Source of the DNA: CAVWXT01 sp963759115
GTDB lineage: Bacteria; Planctomycetota; Planctomycetia; Pirellulales; Thermoguttaceae
NCBI GenBank assembly: GCA_963759115.1
Contig: CAVWXT010000002.1
Coordinates: forward strand, 1-64,000
Direction of reading: 5' to 3'
Length of the DNA: 64,000 nt
In this document: positions 1-8,754 of the stretch, piece after piece
Numbering within the stretch: the stretch's first letter is position 1
Layout of the letters: every line of letters starts with the position of its first letter
Made by a program: the position numbers and the translations under genes
The notes under the pieces: generated by a model
Databases searched by the model: none
Told to the model about the DNA's origin: nothing
Seen by the model: only the letters and a program-made list of their open reading frames with translations

Positions 1-150
1 ACTATTTTCATCAAAGGTAACCTTGCCGCCCAGTTTCTCGATTTCGGCAATTACGTTGGCTTGTTCCGCATTCGCTTCTGCTGCCCATCCCGATGGCACA
101 GACGCAACCAGCAAGCCAAGCGCCAGCACCAGCATTACAGTTCGGTTCAT
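1..150 (-). CDS. secreted protein, N-terminal part only (leucine-rich-repeat type)
   Basis: The gene runs leftwards off the window edge, so only about 50 N-terminal residues are present. The start ATG (complement of 148-150) is preceded by an AAGGAAAGGG-like ribosome site. Residues 1-23 form a classic signal peptide: N-R, a hydrophobic run rich in V, L and A, then a WAA-type cleavage region. The mature start contains IAEIEKLGGKVTFDE, which resembles the lead-in of secreted planctomycete leucine-rich-repeat proteins. No repeat is visible in this short piece, so the family is inferred and the role is unknown. Confidence 0.6.
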   Translation of the reverse strand, partial: MNRTVMLVLALGLLVASVPSGWAAEANAEQANVIAEIEKLGGKVTFDENS

Positions 151-414
151 GGCGTCGCCCTTTCCTTGAACGGTGCGGGGGGTATCATGCCATTCAGTGT
201 AACAGGATCAGACAAGAAACGGAATGGAAGCACCAGGGCCAACAGGGCCGGTCAGTTTGCCAATTTGAACAATTGATTGTCCCTGACCCGGCCCGAAACC
301 TGCTGGCAGGGGCAATGCCCGGATGGTATGCTAGGACGTGTTCGTAGAATTATGGGTCGTTTCGCAGCCGCCGGCACGGCGGACCCGCCATCACAAGCCC
401 CCTGATGACCCGCC

Positions 415-1743
415 ATGCACATCTCCCCGCCTCGATGGTTCTTGCTCCTTGCTCTGGCCGCCTTCGGATTCCTCGCCCGCTATCCATCGCCTGTGCAGGC
501 CGAGAACTGGCCGCAATGGCGCGGCCCGGAGGGAAACGGCACCAGCCGCGAGACGAATCTGCCGATCGCCTGGAACAAGACCACGGGCATCGTCTGGCAG
601 TGCCCGCTGCCCGAATGGGGCGACAGTACGCCGGCCATCTGGGGCGACGCGATTTTTGTGACCACCCACGTGGACAATGAAAGGCTCTTGCTGCTGAAGA
701 TCCACAAGAAGACCGGCCAGATCGAGTGGACGAAGCAGGTTGGGGCCGGGGCCGCCGAGCACACCAAGAAGAAATCGCAGGGCGAGCAGCGGCGGCAACA
801 GTGGTTCCACGATACGCAGAACCTCGCCACCCCCTCGCCCGTGACCGACGGCCAACGAGTGGTGGTCCATTTCGGCAATGGAGACCTCGCCGCGTACGAT
901 TTCGAGGGCAAGCAACTTTGGCAACACAACCTGCAGAAGGACTACGGTACGTACACCATCGCTTGGGGGCACGCCAATAGTCCTTTGCTCCACGACGGCC
1001 TGGTGATCTCGATCTGCCTCCAGGACTCGTGCGACAACCTGCCGGGCGAGCCGTCGCCCAGCTACGTCGTTGCCCATGACGTGCGCACCGGCCACGAACG
1101 CTGGAAGACCATGCGGATGACGGCCGCCAAGGGCGAGAATTGCGACTCTTACACCACGCCGCTCGTATGGCGCAACGGCGACCGTCAGGAGTTGGTGGTC
1201 ATGGGCGGACAAGTGCTCGACGCCTACGATCCGGCCAGCGGCAAACGGTTGTGGTATCTGCCCGAACTGATCGGCAACCGCACGATCAGCGGTCCGGTGG
1301 CCGCGGATGGGACGATTTACGCCACGCAAGGGATGCGAAAGGCGTTGCTGGCGGTTCGGCCTGGCGGCGATGAGAAGCGGACGCGGCAGGACATCGTTTG
1401 GCAGTTCGATCAGGGCACGCCGGACAGCCCCACCCCGGTGGTATGCGGCCAATCGCTGTTCCTGGTGACCAATGACGGCATCGCCCGGTGCCTTGACGCC
1501 GCCACCGGCAGGGTACAATGGAAGGAGCGGCTGAAGGGCGAGTACCGAGCTTCGCCGCTGGCCGCCGACGGGCGCATTTATTTCCTCAATACCCAGGGAC
1601 TGATGACGGTGATGGGGGCGTCGCCTCGCGTCAGTCGCCTGACGGAGAATCAACTCGACGACGAAACTTATGCCTCGCCGGTCGTTTCCGGTGGCCACGT
1701 CTTCATTCGTCGGCGCAAAGCGCTGTATTGTCTGGGGAAGTGA
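415..1743 (+). CDS. exported PQQ-type beta-propeller protein
   Basis: This 442-residue protein begins with a signal peptide (hydrophobic residues about 9-22, cleavage near VQAEN). The mature part opens with NWPQWRGP, the usual first motif of planctomycete PQQ-like/BamB-like propeller proteins. Repeats of the form A-x-D-x-x-x-G-K-x-x-W recur through the chain (DFEGKQLWQHN, DPASGKRLWYLP, DAATGRVQWKE) and form blades of a beta-propeller. Members of this family are periplasmic or secreted; most have no proven enzyme activity and are not shown to bind PQQ. It is full length and uninterrupted. A small membrane protein gene follows 47 bp downstream on the same strand and may be co-transcribed. A second, larger propeller protein fused to a peptidase lies at 51925-54258. 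Confidence 0.85.
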   Translation: MHISPPRWFLLLALAAFGFLARYPSPVQAENWPQWRGPEGNGTSRETNLPIAWNKTTGIVWQCPLPEWGDSTPAIWGDAIFVTTHVDNERLLLLKIHKKTGQIEWTKQVGAGAAEHTKKKSQGEQRRQQWFHDTQNLATPSPVTDGQRVVVHFGNGDLAAYDFEGKQLWQHNLQKDYGTYTIAWGHANSPLLHDGLVISICLQDSCDNLPGEPSPSYVVAHDVRTGHERWKTMRMTAAKGENCDSYTTPLVWRNGDRQELVVMGGQVLDAYDPASGKRLWYLPELIGNRTISGPVAADGTIYATQGMRKALLAVRPGGDEKRTRQDIVWQFDQGTPDSPTPVVCGQSLFLVTNDGIARCLDAATGRVQWKERLKGEYRASPLAADGRIYFLNTQGLMTVMGASPRVSRLTENQLDDETYASPVVSGGHVFIRRRKALYCLGK

Positions 1744-1790
1744 GCAAGAGAAATGCCGCGAGATCAACGTCTTTCGCAAGGAGTCTGCTG

Positions 1791-2108
1791 ATGAAATGTC
1801 TGAAAGTAATCGGTCGCAAGGGGTGGCTTGCGTTGGTCGCCTTGGCCGGCTGGCTGGCCATCCACGGCACCACCCTCGCTGCCGCCTTGAGAGATGACCA
1901 GGCGAGGGCGGCGGAACGCAGTGCCGCTACCGCCGCTTCCAGTGGCGGCGGGACGTTCGTACTGTCCTACACGATAGCCGTCCTCTGCGTCGGACTGGGG
2001 GTGTTCTTTGCCTGCCGCCCCTCCCGCCGCCGCGACCGCGCCCGCCCGGAAGAGTTCGTCAACCTTTATAAGGACGAGGACGAGGGCGGGTCAGCGGAAA
2101 AACATTAG
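1791..2108 (+). CDS. small two-segment membrane protein, unknown function
   Basis: A 105-residue protein whose ATG at 1791 has AAGGAG seven bases upstream (1778-1783), which fixes the start. Residues about 10-30 are a hydrophobic signal or anchor. A second hydrophobic segment (about 57-73, YTIAVLCVGLGVFFA) is followed by a basic stretch (RPSRRRDRARP) and an acidic tail, predicting a membrane anchor with a cytoplasmic C-terminus. No family is recognised. It directly follows the propeller gene, so the two may form a short operon. Confidence 0.7.
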   Translation: MKCLKVIGRKGWLALVALAGWLAIHGTTLAAALRDDQARAAERSAATAASSGGGTFVLSYTIAVLCVGLGVFFACRPSRRRDRARPEEFVNLYKDEDEGGSAEKH

Positions 2109-2274
2109 GCTAGCCCGCGGCGTTTGGTGTTGCCGAAGCCGCTTGGGTGCCACTGGCCGCTTGCCGGCCAGTGCGTGAATCGGCGGCAACACGGGCCGAC
2201 AAGCGGCCCGTGGCACCCGCCAATTCAGGCCGGTTGAGGCGCTAGCCGGCGGCGTTTGGTGTTGCCGAAGCCGC
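2109..2274. repeat. direct repeat flanking a palindromic intergenic element
   Basis: A 34-bp sequence occurs at 2109-2142 and again at 2241-2274 with one mismatch. The second copy overlaps the last codons of the leftward Tat-protein gene (2242-3393); the first lies in the intergenic gap. Between them is a REP-like palindrome: CACTGGCC / GGCCAGTG arms near 2150-2172 and a wider GTGCCAC / GTGGCAC pair. The palindrome could end transcription of the two convergent genes; that role is inferred. Confidence 0.6.
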
Positions 2275-3393
2275 ATAGCGCCGCGCCAGTTCAGAGCACT
2301 TCACCCACTCGAGCCGATTGCCGAACACCTTCTGGATTCGTTCGGCCAGGGCGCAAAGCCCTTCCAGACCCAAGCCGGTGCCTTGCGTGTAGAGCGACTG
2401 CCAGTGGGTCACCAGCACGACCGGATGGCCCGACTCCATCAACTGGCGAATCCGCCCGCTGCGCCCATCGGCCGACACCAGCCGGTCGATGCCGTCCTTG
2501 ATGAACTTCAGCCGCTCTTCGCGCGTCGGCCGTTCCATGCTCCAGAAGATGTCGGCCGTATTGGCCGGCACGCTGACCACGATTTGGCCGCGTCCCGCGT
2601 CCTGGTACTCCACGGCGCACTGCCGCGGGTTTCCCCAATACGTGCAGTGCAAAAAGTACCAGGTCAGCTTCCGGCCGAACGTCTTCCAGTCGGCCTCGGC
2701 CAGGGCTTGGGCGTACTTCTTCTCCACGTCGATGCCCGAGGACCACGGCGAGGTGATGCCGTTGGCCGTCAGGCCGACGTTCTTGAGAATCTCGAAGGCG
2801 AGCGCGAAATACTCGACAACTTCCTCCAGCGGCGCCTTTGAGATCCAAACGTCTTCGTAGATGTGTTGGTACCGCTTGGTCTTGAGATTGTAGGCGTTCA
2901 GATGCGTCAGGAACTCGGGCGTGATGTCGAACCGCGGCGCGATCCGCTCGCGCACCAGCTTGAGGAAACTCTCCAGATGGTCGGCCGGCACGCGTTTGAG
3001 CGATTGGTCGATCCGACCCAGGCAACTCGGCATGGGGATCAGCGTAAACTTCCCCCTTAGGTCGAACCGCTCGAAGGCGTCGCCCACCTGCTTGGTGAAC
3101 TCGGCGGGAACGAGCAACGGCGTTTCATAGCCCGGGATCTCGTAGAACAGCGGATCGACCGGCGATCCGTCGTCGATGATCAGCGCGATCGGAGTCTTTC
3201 CCGAGCTGCTTTCGAGTGCCATCGCGGCGCCGGGCTTGGCCTGGGGGCTGCCGGCCGGCGGCGGTTCGGCGAAGACCTTGCCGATGGTGCCGGAGAGAAG
3301 CCCTGCCGCCAAACCCGTGCCGGCATGTTTCAACAATTCGCGGCGGTTCAGCCCGCTGCCGGCGGGCGCCATCGGTTGCTTGCGATCGTTCAT
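2242..3393 (-). CDS. Tat-exported protein, polysaccharide-deacetylase-like
   Basis: A 383-residue protein with a twin-arginine signal: NRRELLKHAGTGLAAGLLSG at about residues 15-34, so it is probably folded before export. After the signal, ALIIDDGSPVDPLFY resembles the metal-site Asp-Asp motif of carbohydrate esterase family 4 / NodB-like enzymes, and HWQSLY near residue 328 could be the matching His motif. The middle has no motif that I can assign. The enzyme family is therefore inference from short motifs; export is better supported. Its last codons contain one copy of a 34-bp repeat that is also found just downstream. Confidence 0.6.
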   Translation of the reverse strand: MNDRKQPMAPAGSGLNRRELLKHAGTGLAAGLLSGTIGKVFAEPPPAGSPQAKPGAAMALESSSGKTPIALIIDDGSPVDPLFYEIPGYETPLLVPAEFTKQVGDAFERFDLRGKFTLIPMPSCLGRIDQSLKRVPADHLESFLKLVRERIAPRFDITPEFLTHLNAYNLKTKRYQHIYEDVWISKAPLEEVVEYFALAFEILKNVGLTANGITSPWSSGIDVEKKYAQALAEADWKTFGRKLTWYFLHCTYWGNPRQCAVEYQDAGRGQIVVSVPANTADIFWSMERPTREERLKFIKDGIDRLVSADGRSGRIRQLMESGHPVVLVTHWQSLYTQGTGLGLEGLCALAERIQKVFGNRLEWVKCSELARRYAASATPNAAG

Positions 3394-3453
3394 GAGGTCC
3401 TCCCCCGAGCAGGCCGATGTCCTTCAGCGTCTATCGCATGGACGCACGGGCCG

Positions 3454-4321
3454 CTACTCGGCCTCGCGCGACCACTCCGCGTCGGATTCCACGGCGGGAG
3501 CCGAGGGAGGAACGATCTGCTCGATGATCCAGCGGTCCAGTCCGCCAGCATCTGCGGCTGAAGCTCGTGGCCGCAGGGGTATTGCCGCAGCGTCACGGAG
3601 AGGCCCGCGGCGTGCAGCAGCCGCAAGTCCTCGCACACCTGGGCGGGCGGATACTCCTGGCTGCCGCGGCCACTCGCCAGGAACATGCCCAAGCGGCGGG
3701 CCGCCACCAAATTGCCGAAGAGCGTGCGGCCCGTGGGCAGCGCCCCGCAAAGAGAGACACCCCGGCAAACCGGTCGGGATGGCTCATCGCCACCCGGAGC
3801 GCCATGGTGCCGCCGCCATCGAAGCCGGCCAAAAAGATCCGCCGCGGCGAGACGTGGAACTTCTGCGCGGCCAACTCGATGCTGTCGAAAACCCGTTGCT
3901 CCGCTTGTTGGATGTGGTCGTCCGTTTGCAGCCAACCGTAACGCTCGCGGCCCGAGCCGTCCGCCGCGGTCACGCGGATTCCGCGCGGCGCCACGGCCAC
4001 GTAATTCCGCATGCTCACCAGCGGCATGATCCGCAGCAATTGCCGCTCGTCGCTGCCGCCGCCGTGCAGCCAGACAATCAGCGGGTAGGCGTACCCGGCT
4101 CATAGTGCAAGGGGAGCGAAAAGAGCATGGGCAAAATCCAGCGAACTTGCGGAACACGACGCCGAGTCGACTTGAAAGGCGTGATCGAGTTTCGGCGACA
4201 CGAGGAGAGTGTGGCGGAACGGAGCGTCGTGTCCGTGGCATGTCGGCTGAACCTTCTCGTGAAGGAGGATTCGAGGGATGATCGAAAATGATGCGCAATA
4301 AGACGGCGCTACGAGTTCCAA
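3454..4321 (-). pseudogene. alpha/beta-hydrolase (phospholipase/carboxylesterase type), frameshifted
   Basis: The reading frame is broken at about 4085 and 3760, but the pieces join into one alpha/beta hydrolase. Upstream piece: HALFAPL then HYEPG. Middle piece: YPLIVWLHGGG (oxyanion-hole region) and LAGFDGGGTMALRVAMSHPDRFAGV, with the nucleophile elbow carrying Asp-Gly-Gly in the place of the usual G-x-S-x-G. Last piece: QYPCGHELQPQMLADLDRWI with the catalytic His. Proteins of this type are secreted or cytosolic carboxylesterases in Planctomycetota. The two breaks need a base change of one each, so they may be sequencing errors. The Asp at the elbow in place of Ser is worth noting and is not at a break. 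Confidence 0.65.
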
Positions 4322-4528
4322 GATACCGAGACTCTACCGCATGGGCCTCCCGCTTGTCAATCGCATCGTCAAAGAAACTCGTCGCTGGCGGGGGGAAGCT
4401 ATCAGTGCTGGTAAATCTCGGTAGGACGGGCACTGTCGGCCGTCCGATATCGGGGCTCGCCAGCCGGTAACCGCTCTGCATGTTGCGGCTCTTTCCCCCG
4501 CCTCTCGTCCCGCGTCCTTCGCCCCTCT

Positions 4529-5930
4529 TCACATATTCGTCGCGTCGTCCGTCCCGCCGGCGCCGGTAAGCCGGTCCAAGGCGGCGGCCAACTCGGCATT
4601 GTGGCGGTTGTCCAGGGCATAAATGCGGCAAATCCGATAACTGATGGCGATCCGGCGGAACAACTCGCGGTCGTCGAGGCTGCGGATCTTGCCCGTGGCC
4701 GGATCGTAGAGGAAGTTCTGGCCGGCCGCCGGGGTGTGGGCGCCGGGGCGGTGGACGTGCCGGGCCGTATCGACCTGCAGCGGCAAGTTCCTCAACTCCC
4801 GCGGCAACTCCCGCCGCACCGCCGCCTCGAACGCCGCCGCATTGCTCAACACGCTGCTCTGCTCGGCCTCGCCGGGGGCAAAAAACACCGTCTGCTCGCA
4901 GGCCATCTTCCATCGCAGCCCGCGACGCAAGAACTGCTGCCAACGCAGGCCCAACTCGCGCAACTCCGGCCGGTCGCTCTCGGGCCAACGGGCCACCTCC
5001 ATCAGCAGCGACCATTCGGTCAGCCGCTGGTACTCGGTCGAGATGTTCCAGCGGGTTGCCGGGAAACAAATGCTGCTTGCTGTCGAGAAAAAGCTCTTGC
5101 AGCCCCAGGTCGATCGCCCGGACCGTGCGGTGAAAGTAGATCGCCCGGAACAACTCCGCCCGCACCGAGATGAACCGCACCAAGGCCGAGAGGCCCCGCT
5201 CGTGGATGGTCAGCCCTTTGGGCGTGAACTCGCTGTAGTGCAGCAGCCGGTCGAGGTCGAACGCCCGGGTGCTGTAGCCCGACATGTAGGCGTCGCGGAG
5301 CACGAAATCCATGTTGTCGACGGTGTACAGCCCGCTGAACAGGCTCCGCAGGAACCGCAGCCATTGCGGGCCGTCGGCCGCAGTCTTCTTGCGGCCGGGT
5401 GATGAGGAACGTGATTTGCTCCGGGATCGAGCGTTTCGCCGTCGGCAAGCCGGGTGTTCGGATTGCGGCGGATGCGGCGGATCAGGTCGGCGAACTCGCG
5501 GCGAATGATCTCGCTGCCCACGATCTCGTGGTTCAGCCCGTAGTCGGCCAGAAAATGCTCGTCGAAGAAATGTCCGAACGGGCCGTGCCCCACGTCGTGC
5601 AGCAGGGCGGCCAGCCGCATCAGCGACTCGACGTAGCCGCGGCTGGGCACGTCGGGGCAGACCTCGCGGAGGCTTTCGTAGAGCGCCGCCACGGCCCGGC
5701 TGGCCAAGTGCATCGCCCCCAGCACGTGCTGGAACCGCGTGTGCTCGGCCGTGGGAAAGACCCACCAGGCCGTCTGCAACTGGTGAATCTGCCGCAGCCG
5801 CTGGAGCCAGGGGTGGTCGATGATCTGCTGTTCGGCGACCTCGTCCTCCGGCAGCCCCACGCGACGAGGTGAAGGGAATGTAGCCGTGGATCGGATCGTG
5901 GCTGAGGCTCTCGCTTTGGAAGTCTCTCAT
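4529..5930 (-). pseudogene. HD-domain phosphohydrolase, frameshifted
   Basis: Pieces in different frames join into an HD protein of about 465 residues. The start MRDFQSESLSHDPIHGYI is followed, after a break near 5850, by HTRFQHVLGAMHLASRAV and AALLHDVGHGPFGHFFDE, the H...HD metal-binding signature of dNTPase/SAMHD1-like phosphohydrolases. Further breaks fall near 5430, 5370 and 5030. The last piece (4529-5002) has no motif I recognise. Family members hydrolyse nucleoside triphosphates or other phosphoesters; the substrate is not readable here. The start codon lies only three bases from the tRNA-Arg fragment at 5934-5958, so before the element integrated this gene would have sat directly downstream of the tRNA gene on the same strand. 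Confidence 0.7.
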
Positions 5931-5933
5931 AAC

Positions 5934-5958
5934 TACGCCTGGCAGGAATCGAATCTGC
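5934..5958. other. attL: left attachment repeat (3' end of tRNA-Arg)
   Basis: These 25 bases match 46174-46198, the 3' end of the tRNA-Arg gene, with one mismatch (5954 T against 46194 C). The shared sequence starts TACGCCTGGCAGGAATCGAA. The copy here is only the T-arm and acceptor part of a tRNA gene with no remainder, which is the normal sign of a tRNA-targeting integrase. It marks the left boundary of the 40-kb element. Confidence 0.85.
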
Positions 5959-6112
5959 TCAACACGTCAAGCGGGATTCTAGCAGTACGCCCTTAGCGCT
6001 GCAATCTGCGCTGCAAATTGACGCTGCCCGGCTGGCCGAGATGGTCGGCCGGCTTAGCCCGGAAGAGCGGGCGGCCGTGCTGCAAGCCTTGGGGGCGAAG
6101 GCGGGACAATGA
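5936..6112 (+). other. open frame that would extend the integrase C-terminus in the circular form
   Basis: Starting in the att core, one frame stays open to the TGA at 6110-6112. It reads RLAGIESAQHVKRDSSS, then TPLALQSALQIDAARLAEMV, then GRLSPEERAAVLQALGAKAGQ. It has no start codon of its own. The frame is the same one, relative to the att core, as the integrase gene at the right end (codon boundary 46176 matches 5936). If the element excises by recombination at the core, integrase codons would run into this stretch and give a 483-residue protein. Its bases around 5993-6020 also closely resemble the integrase tail around 46026-46054. Confidence 0.6.
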
Positions 6113-6417
6113 CGCACAAACCGGGAAGGCGTTCGATGGCAACCAGACAGCCCAGACGCAATGCCTCCGGGCGATCCACTGCCACCACCGCGGCCTGCGC
6201 TGACGAGGAACGAACAGACCATGACCGAGCGAACGAAGACCCTAACACCACTCAAGGCCATTCGGGCAAACTGCCTCGACTGCTCTGGCGGCAGTCCGGC
6301 CGAAGTACGTCTGTGTGTAATTCCAGACTGCCCGTTGTACTGCTACCGTTTCGGCAAGAGGCCCAAAACCGTCCAAAAAGGCCAATGAGAAGCGAGCCGC
6401 GAAGAAAACGCGAGTAG
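6109..6417 (+). CDS. possible small basic ORF coupled to the preceding frame
   Basis: The ATG at 6109 overlaps the TGA of the preceding open frame in an ATGA arrangement, as do most gene pairs in this element's rightward module. The product would be a 102-residue arginine-rich protein with no recognisable motif. It overlaps the better supported cysteine-rich gene (6221-6388) in another frame, so either only its first third is real or it is a shadow. I keep it only because of the ATGA junction. Confidence 0.25.
   Translation: MTHKPGRRSMATRQPRRNASGRSTATTAACADEERTDHDRANEDPNTTQGHSGKLPRLLWRQSGRSTSVCNSRLPVVLLPFRQEAQNRPKRPMRSEPRRKRE
6221..6388 (+). CDS. small Cys-rich (zinc-ribbon-like) element protein
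   Basis: The product is 55 residues: MTERTKTLTPLKAIRANCLDC, then SGGSPAEVRLC, IPDCPLYCYRFGKRP. The C-x2-C and C-x4-C pairs suggest a metal-binding knuckle. A GAGGA site lies about ten bases upstream of the ATG. A clear paralogue sits at the other end of the element (41498-41737, KHCLDCSG...CPCTDCNLWIFRFGRRP). A one-base shift after GKRPK would add about 45 residues that end in an ATGA overlap with the ATG at 6530, so the natural C-terminus may be longer. Proteins of this kind occur in phage and integrative elements; their function is not known to me. Confidence 0.6.
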   Translation: MTERTKTLTPLKAIRANCLDCSGGSPAEVRLCVIPDCPLYCYRFGKRPKTVQKGQ

Positions 6418-6949
6418 GCGTGGGGAAATCTGCGCCAGAAGCCAAATCAGAGCCTACCGGGGGCAACCGGCCGGCGGACGAAGTTACCCAGGCCATGCTC
6501 ACCGGGCACGGCGGCGAAAGGGGGACTGCATGATTCCACACGTCGCGGGCGGCAAGTGTCGCCAGAACAACGAGAGCGGCTGGTGGACGTGGGAGCCCAA
6601 GTTCAGGTTTAGCCCCGGCGTTGGGAGCGACCTGACGGACCGTGGATGCGTTCCCGCGACCCAAGTGGACCTGGGAGCCATCGGCGACCGGTCGGGCGGT
6701 GAATCTCATCCGCTGCCGAGCCATGCTGGCGGTCGCAGATGCCTTCAGGACGCCGCGGGAGGACCGGAGAGGTCGGCGGCCGGTAGAAGTCGAAGCCGAG
6801 ACAGAGAGGCCGACTCCTTTGGACCCCTGGGTTGCTGGAAACCAATCCGGCCTCGCGCGAGCGTGTAGAAGCGTACTTTCTGGCGTAATTTTGACTTTTC
6901 ATGTTCACACTGGGCAAGATGTGTTGTTGGTCTAGGCAATCTGGGACCC
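6389..6949. other. left-end region with no firm gene
   Basis: About 560 bases between the Cys-rich gene and the ISL3 element. Two overlapping rightward frames are open (6530-6868 and 6642-6935). One contains WWTWEPKFRFSPG and the other AMLAVADAFRTPREDRRG, which look protein-like, but neither has a family match I recognise or a ribosome site. They may be one gene broken by a base error near 6650. Confidence 0.4.
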
Positions 6950-6957
6950 CGAAAATG

Positions 6958-8542
6958 GCCTCGTCAACAGAATTCGCGGGTAAATTCCGGCTCGGGAAGG
7001 TTGCCGAGCGTGTGATATAGGGCAATTTCGATGGCCTCGTAGGTGCGGAAGCCGTAGGCTTTTCTGGTAGTCAATTTGGCTTTGTTGTTCAGGCCCTCGA
7101 CGGAGCCCGCCGAAACCATCCCCTTGGCACGAAACCAGTTGAGGATCAGGTTCTCGATGTTCACGCAGGCTTTGGGCAACCTTCTTCATCGGCTCGATCT
7201 TGCTCCGCATCGTGCGGGTACACCACTCTTCCAAGAACTTCACCGCCCAGCCCGGACTGGTATATTCCCAGAACCTTTGGAAGTCCTCCCGCAACAGGTG
7301 GCTGCGAACGCTTTGAAGGTTGTACTGCAACAGCTCCGACAGTTTCACGGTCTCCTTCTCGGTGCGGTTCTCGGGTCGTTTCAGCAGGCACCAGCGGGAG
7401 TGCTTCAGCACCGGCTCGTAACCGTCACGCTTCAGGCGAGCGGCCTCGGTGCGGCGAACCTCGTCAATCGCCTCGTTCATCTTCTTCATGATGTGGAAAC
7501 GGTCCAAGACGTGGATGGCCTGCTTCAGTTGTTCGGCAACCACATTCAAGTAGGGCTGCCACATATCGCTACAGACAAAGCGGATGGATTGACGGGCCTC
7601 GGCGCTCAGCGTCTGGAAGAACCGCCGCAGACTCTCCTCCGTTCGCTCTTCGGCCACCCACAACAGCCGCTTCATGCCATCCTCGATCTGGTACACCAAC
7701 GTCAGGTAATGCTGTCCCCGCTGCCACTGGATCTCGTCCACGCCGATGGCCTCGATCCCATCGAGGTCCTGATGGAACAGGCCCCAAAATACCGCCTGTT
7801 TCACCGACTCGAACACGTTTCGCCAGGTAGTGTGGAAGATCGAGGCCACCTCTTGCCAGGACAAATGCTTGGCCCAGCGTGCCAGGAACCAGCGGTAACT
7901 GGTTGTAAGATGGCTTTTTCCCACGGCCCAAGGCACTCGCTCCACCGTCACCCCGCAACTTCGACACGCCACACGCCGCAGGGCATACACGAAATACACG
8001 GTAATGGCCCAGAGGGGCACGAACTCGAACCGCCGCTCCGGAAGACGATCGTAACCCGGCCCGGGGCGGCCGCAGCCCGAGCAGATCGGCCGACCATTCT
8101 TCCGGGCAAGCACTTCCACTTCCAGCGTTGGCCGTTCCGTGCCTTCCACCCATCTGGCTTTTCCGTACACAAAGGACTTGAAAGGTTCGACCCGATTGAG
8201 GATAGTCTTCAGTTGCATCCTGTGGTGGCTCCCGGCGAGATGGTTCGTTTTGCAACTCCATCTTTAACCGGAAACGCTACAGGATGCACCTGTTTTCCTG
8301 CCTCCTCTCTCCGCTATACTATCCCTGTCTGGCGAAACGGAGTTGGGCTCTGCTGGCGAGCAACCCGACAAGGGATAACCAGACCAGGGCGGGTGAATGA
8401 CTCGCAGGCCCCGGCGGCTTCCACCGCCAGGGCCTCTTCTTTCCCCTCATCCCCTCATTCATTTGCTCTGTCATGCCTCAGAAAACGCACCTCAACGGTG
8501 CTAACCAGCCCTGTTCTTACCCACGAATTCTGCTGACGAACC
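6958..8542 (-). mobile_element. ISL3-family insertion sequence, copy A
   Basis: A 1585-bp element with imperfect terminal inverted repeats (left GCCTCGTCAACAGAATTCGC; right end, reversed, GGTTCGTCAGCAGAATTCGT). It is flanked by an 8-bp target duplication CGAAAATG at 6950-6957 and 8543-8550, the duplication size expected for ISL3. A near-identical copy lies at 18444-20027; I see two base differences (near 7600) and one 1-bp indel (near 6983). About 320 non-coding bases lie upstream of the transposase inside the element. Confidence 0.93.
6964..8218 (-). CDS. ISL3-family transposase (shared frameshift near 7175)
   Basis: The N-terminal part has a zinc-knuckle (CSGCGRPG ... CRSCGV) used for end binding, followed by a helix-turn-helix-like segment (LSWQEVASIFHTTWRNVF). 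The DDE catalytic part shows GVDEIQW for the first Asp and CSDMWQPY for the second; the C-terminal Glu is in a piece reading GMVSAGSVEGLNNKAK. That last piece (6964-7179) is in a different frame from the main part, joined near CGTGAACATCGAGAA. The same break is present in copy B, so it is not a random error in one copy. Copy A keeps the natural end EFTREFC. Confidence 0.9.
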
Positions 8543-8754
8543 CGAAAATGACGCCAATGGACACGGAAACGGGGAATTCGGGACAGAGGGCTAGCTCCTC
8601 GGGGCAAAGACACGCGAAAAAATCTTCGCACGCAGGCGCAGGCGCGAGGCTACCCCCCCGCATTGGGGTGGTTGTTGAGTCCTGGCCAGCGCCGCCTCAA
8701 GCACTCACGTTCGACATCCCGGCGATGATCCGGGCGGCTGGGCGCAAGGGCACG

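Noticed and set aside
391..1779. 462-codon leftward frame opposite the first propeller protein
   Set aside because: The rightward gene has a signal peptide and propeller motifs; the leftward frame has no recognisable content.
7076..8536. 486-codon rightward frame over the ISL3 element (and its twin at 18561-20021)
   Set aside because: It is antisense to the transposase, has no motif, and exists only because of high GC codon bias.
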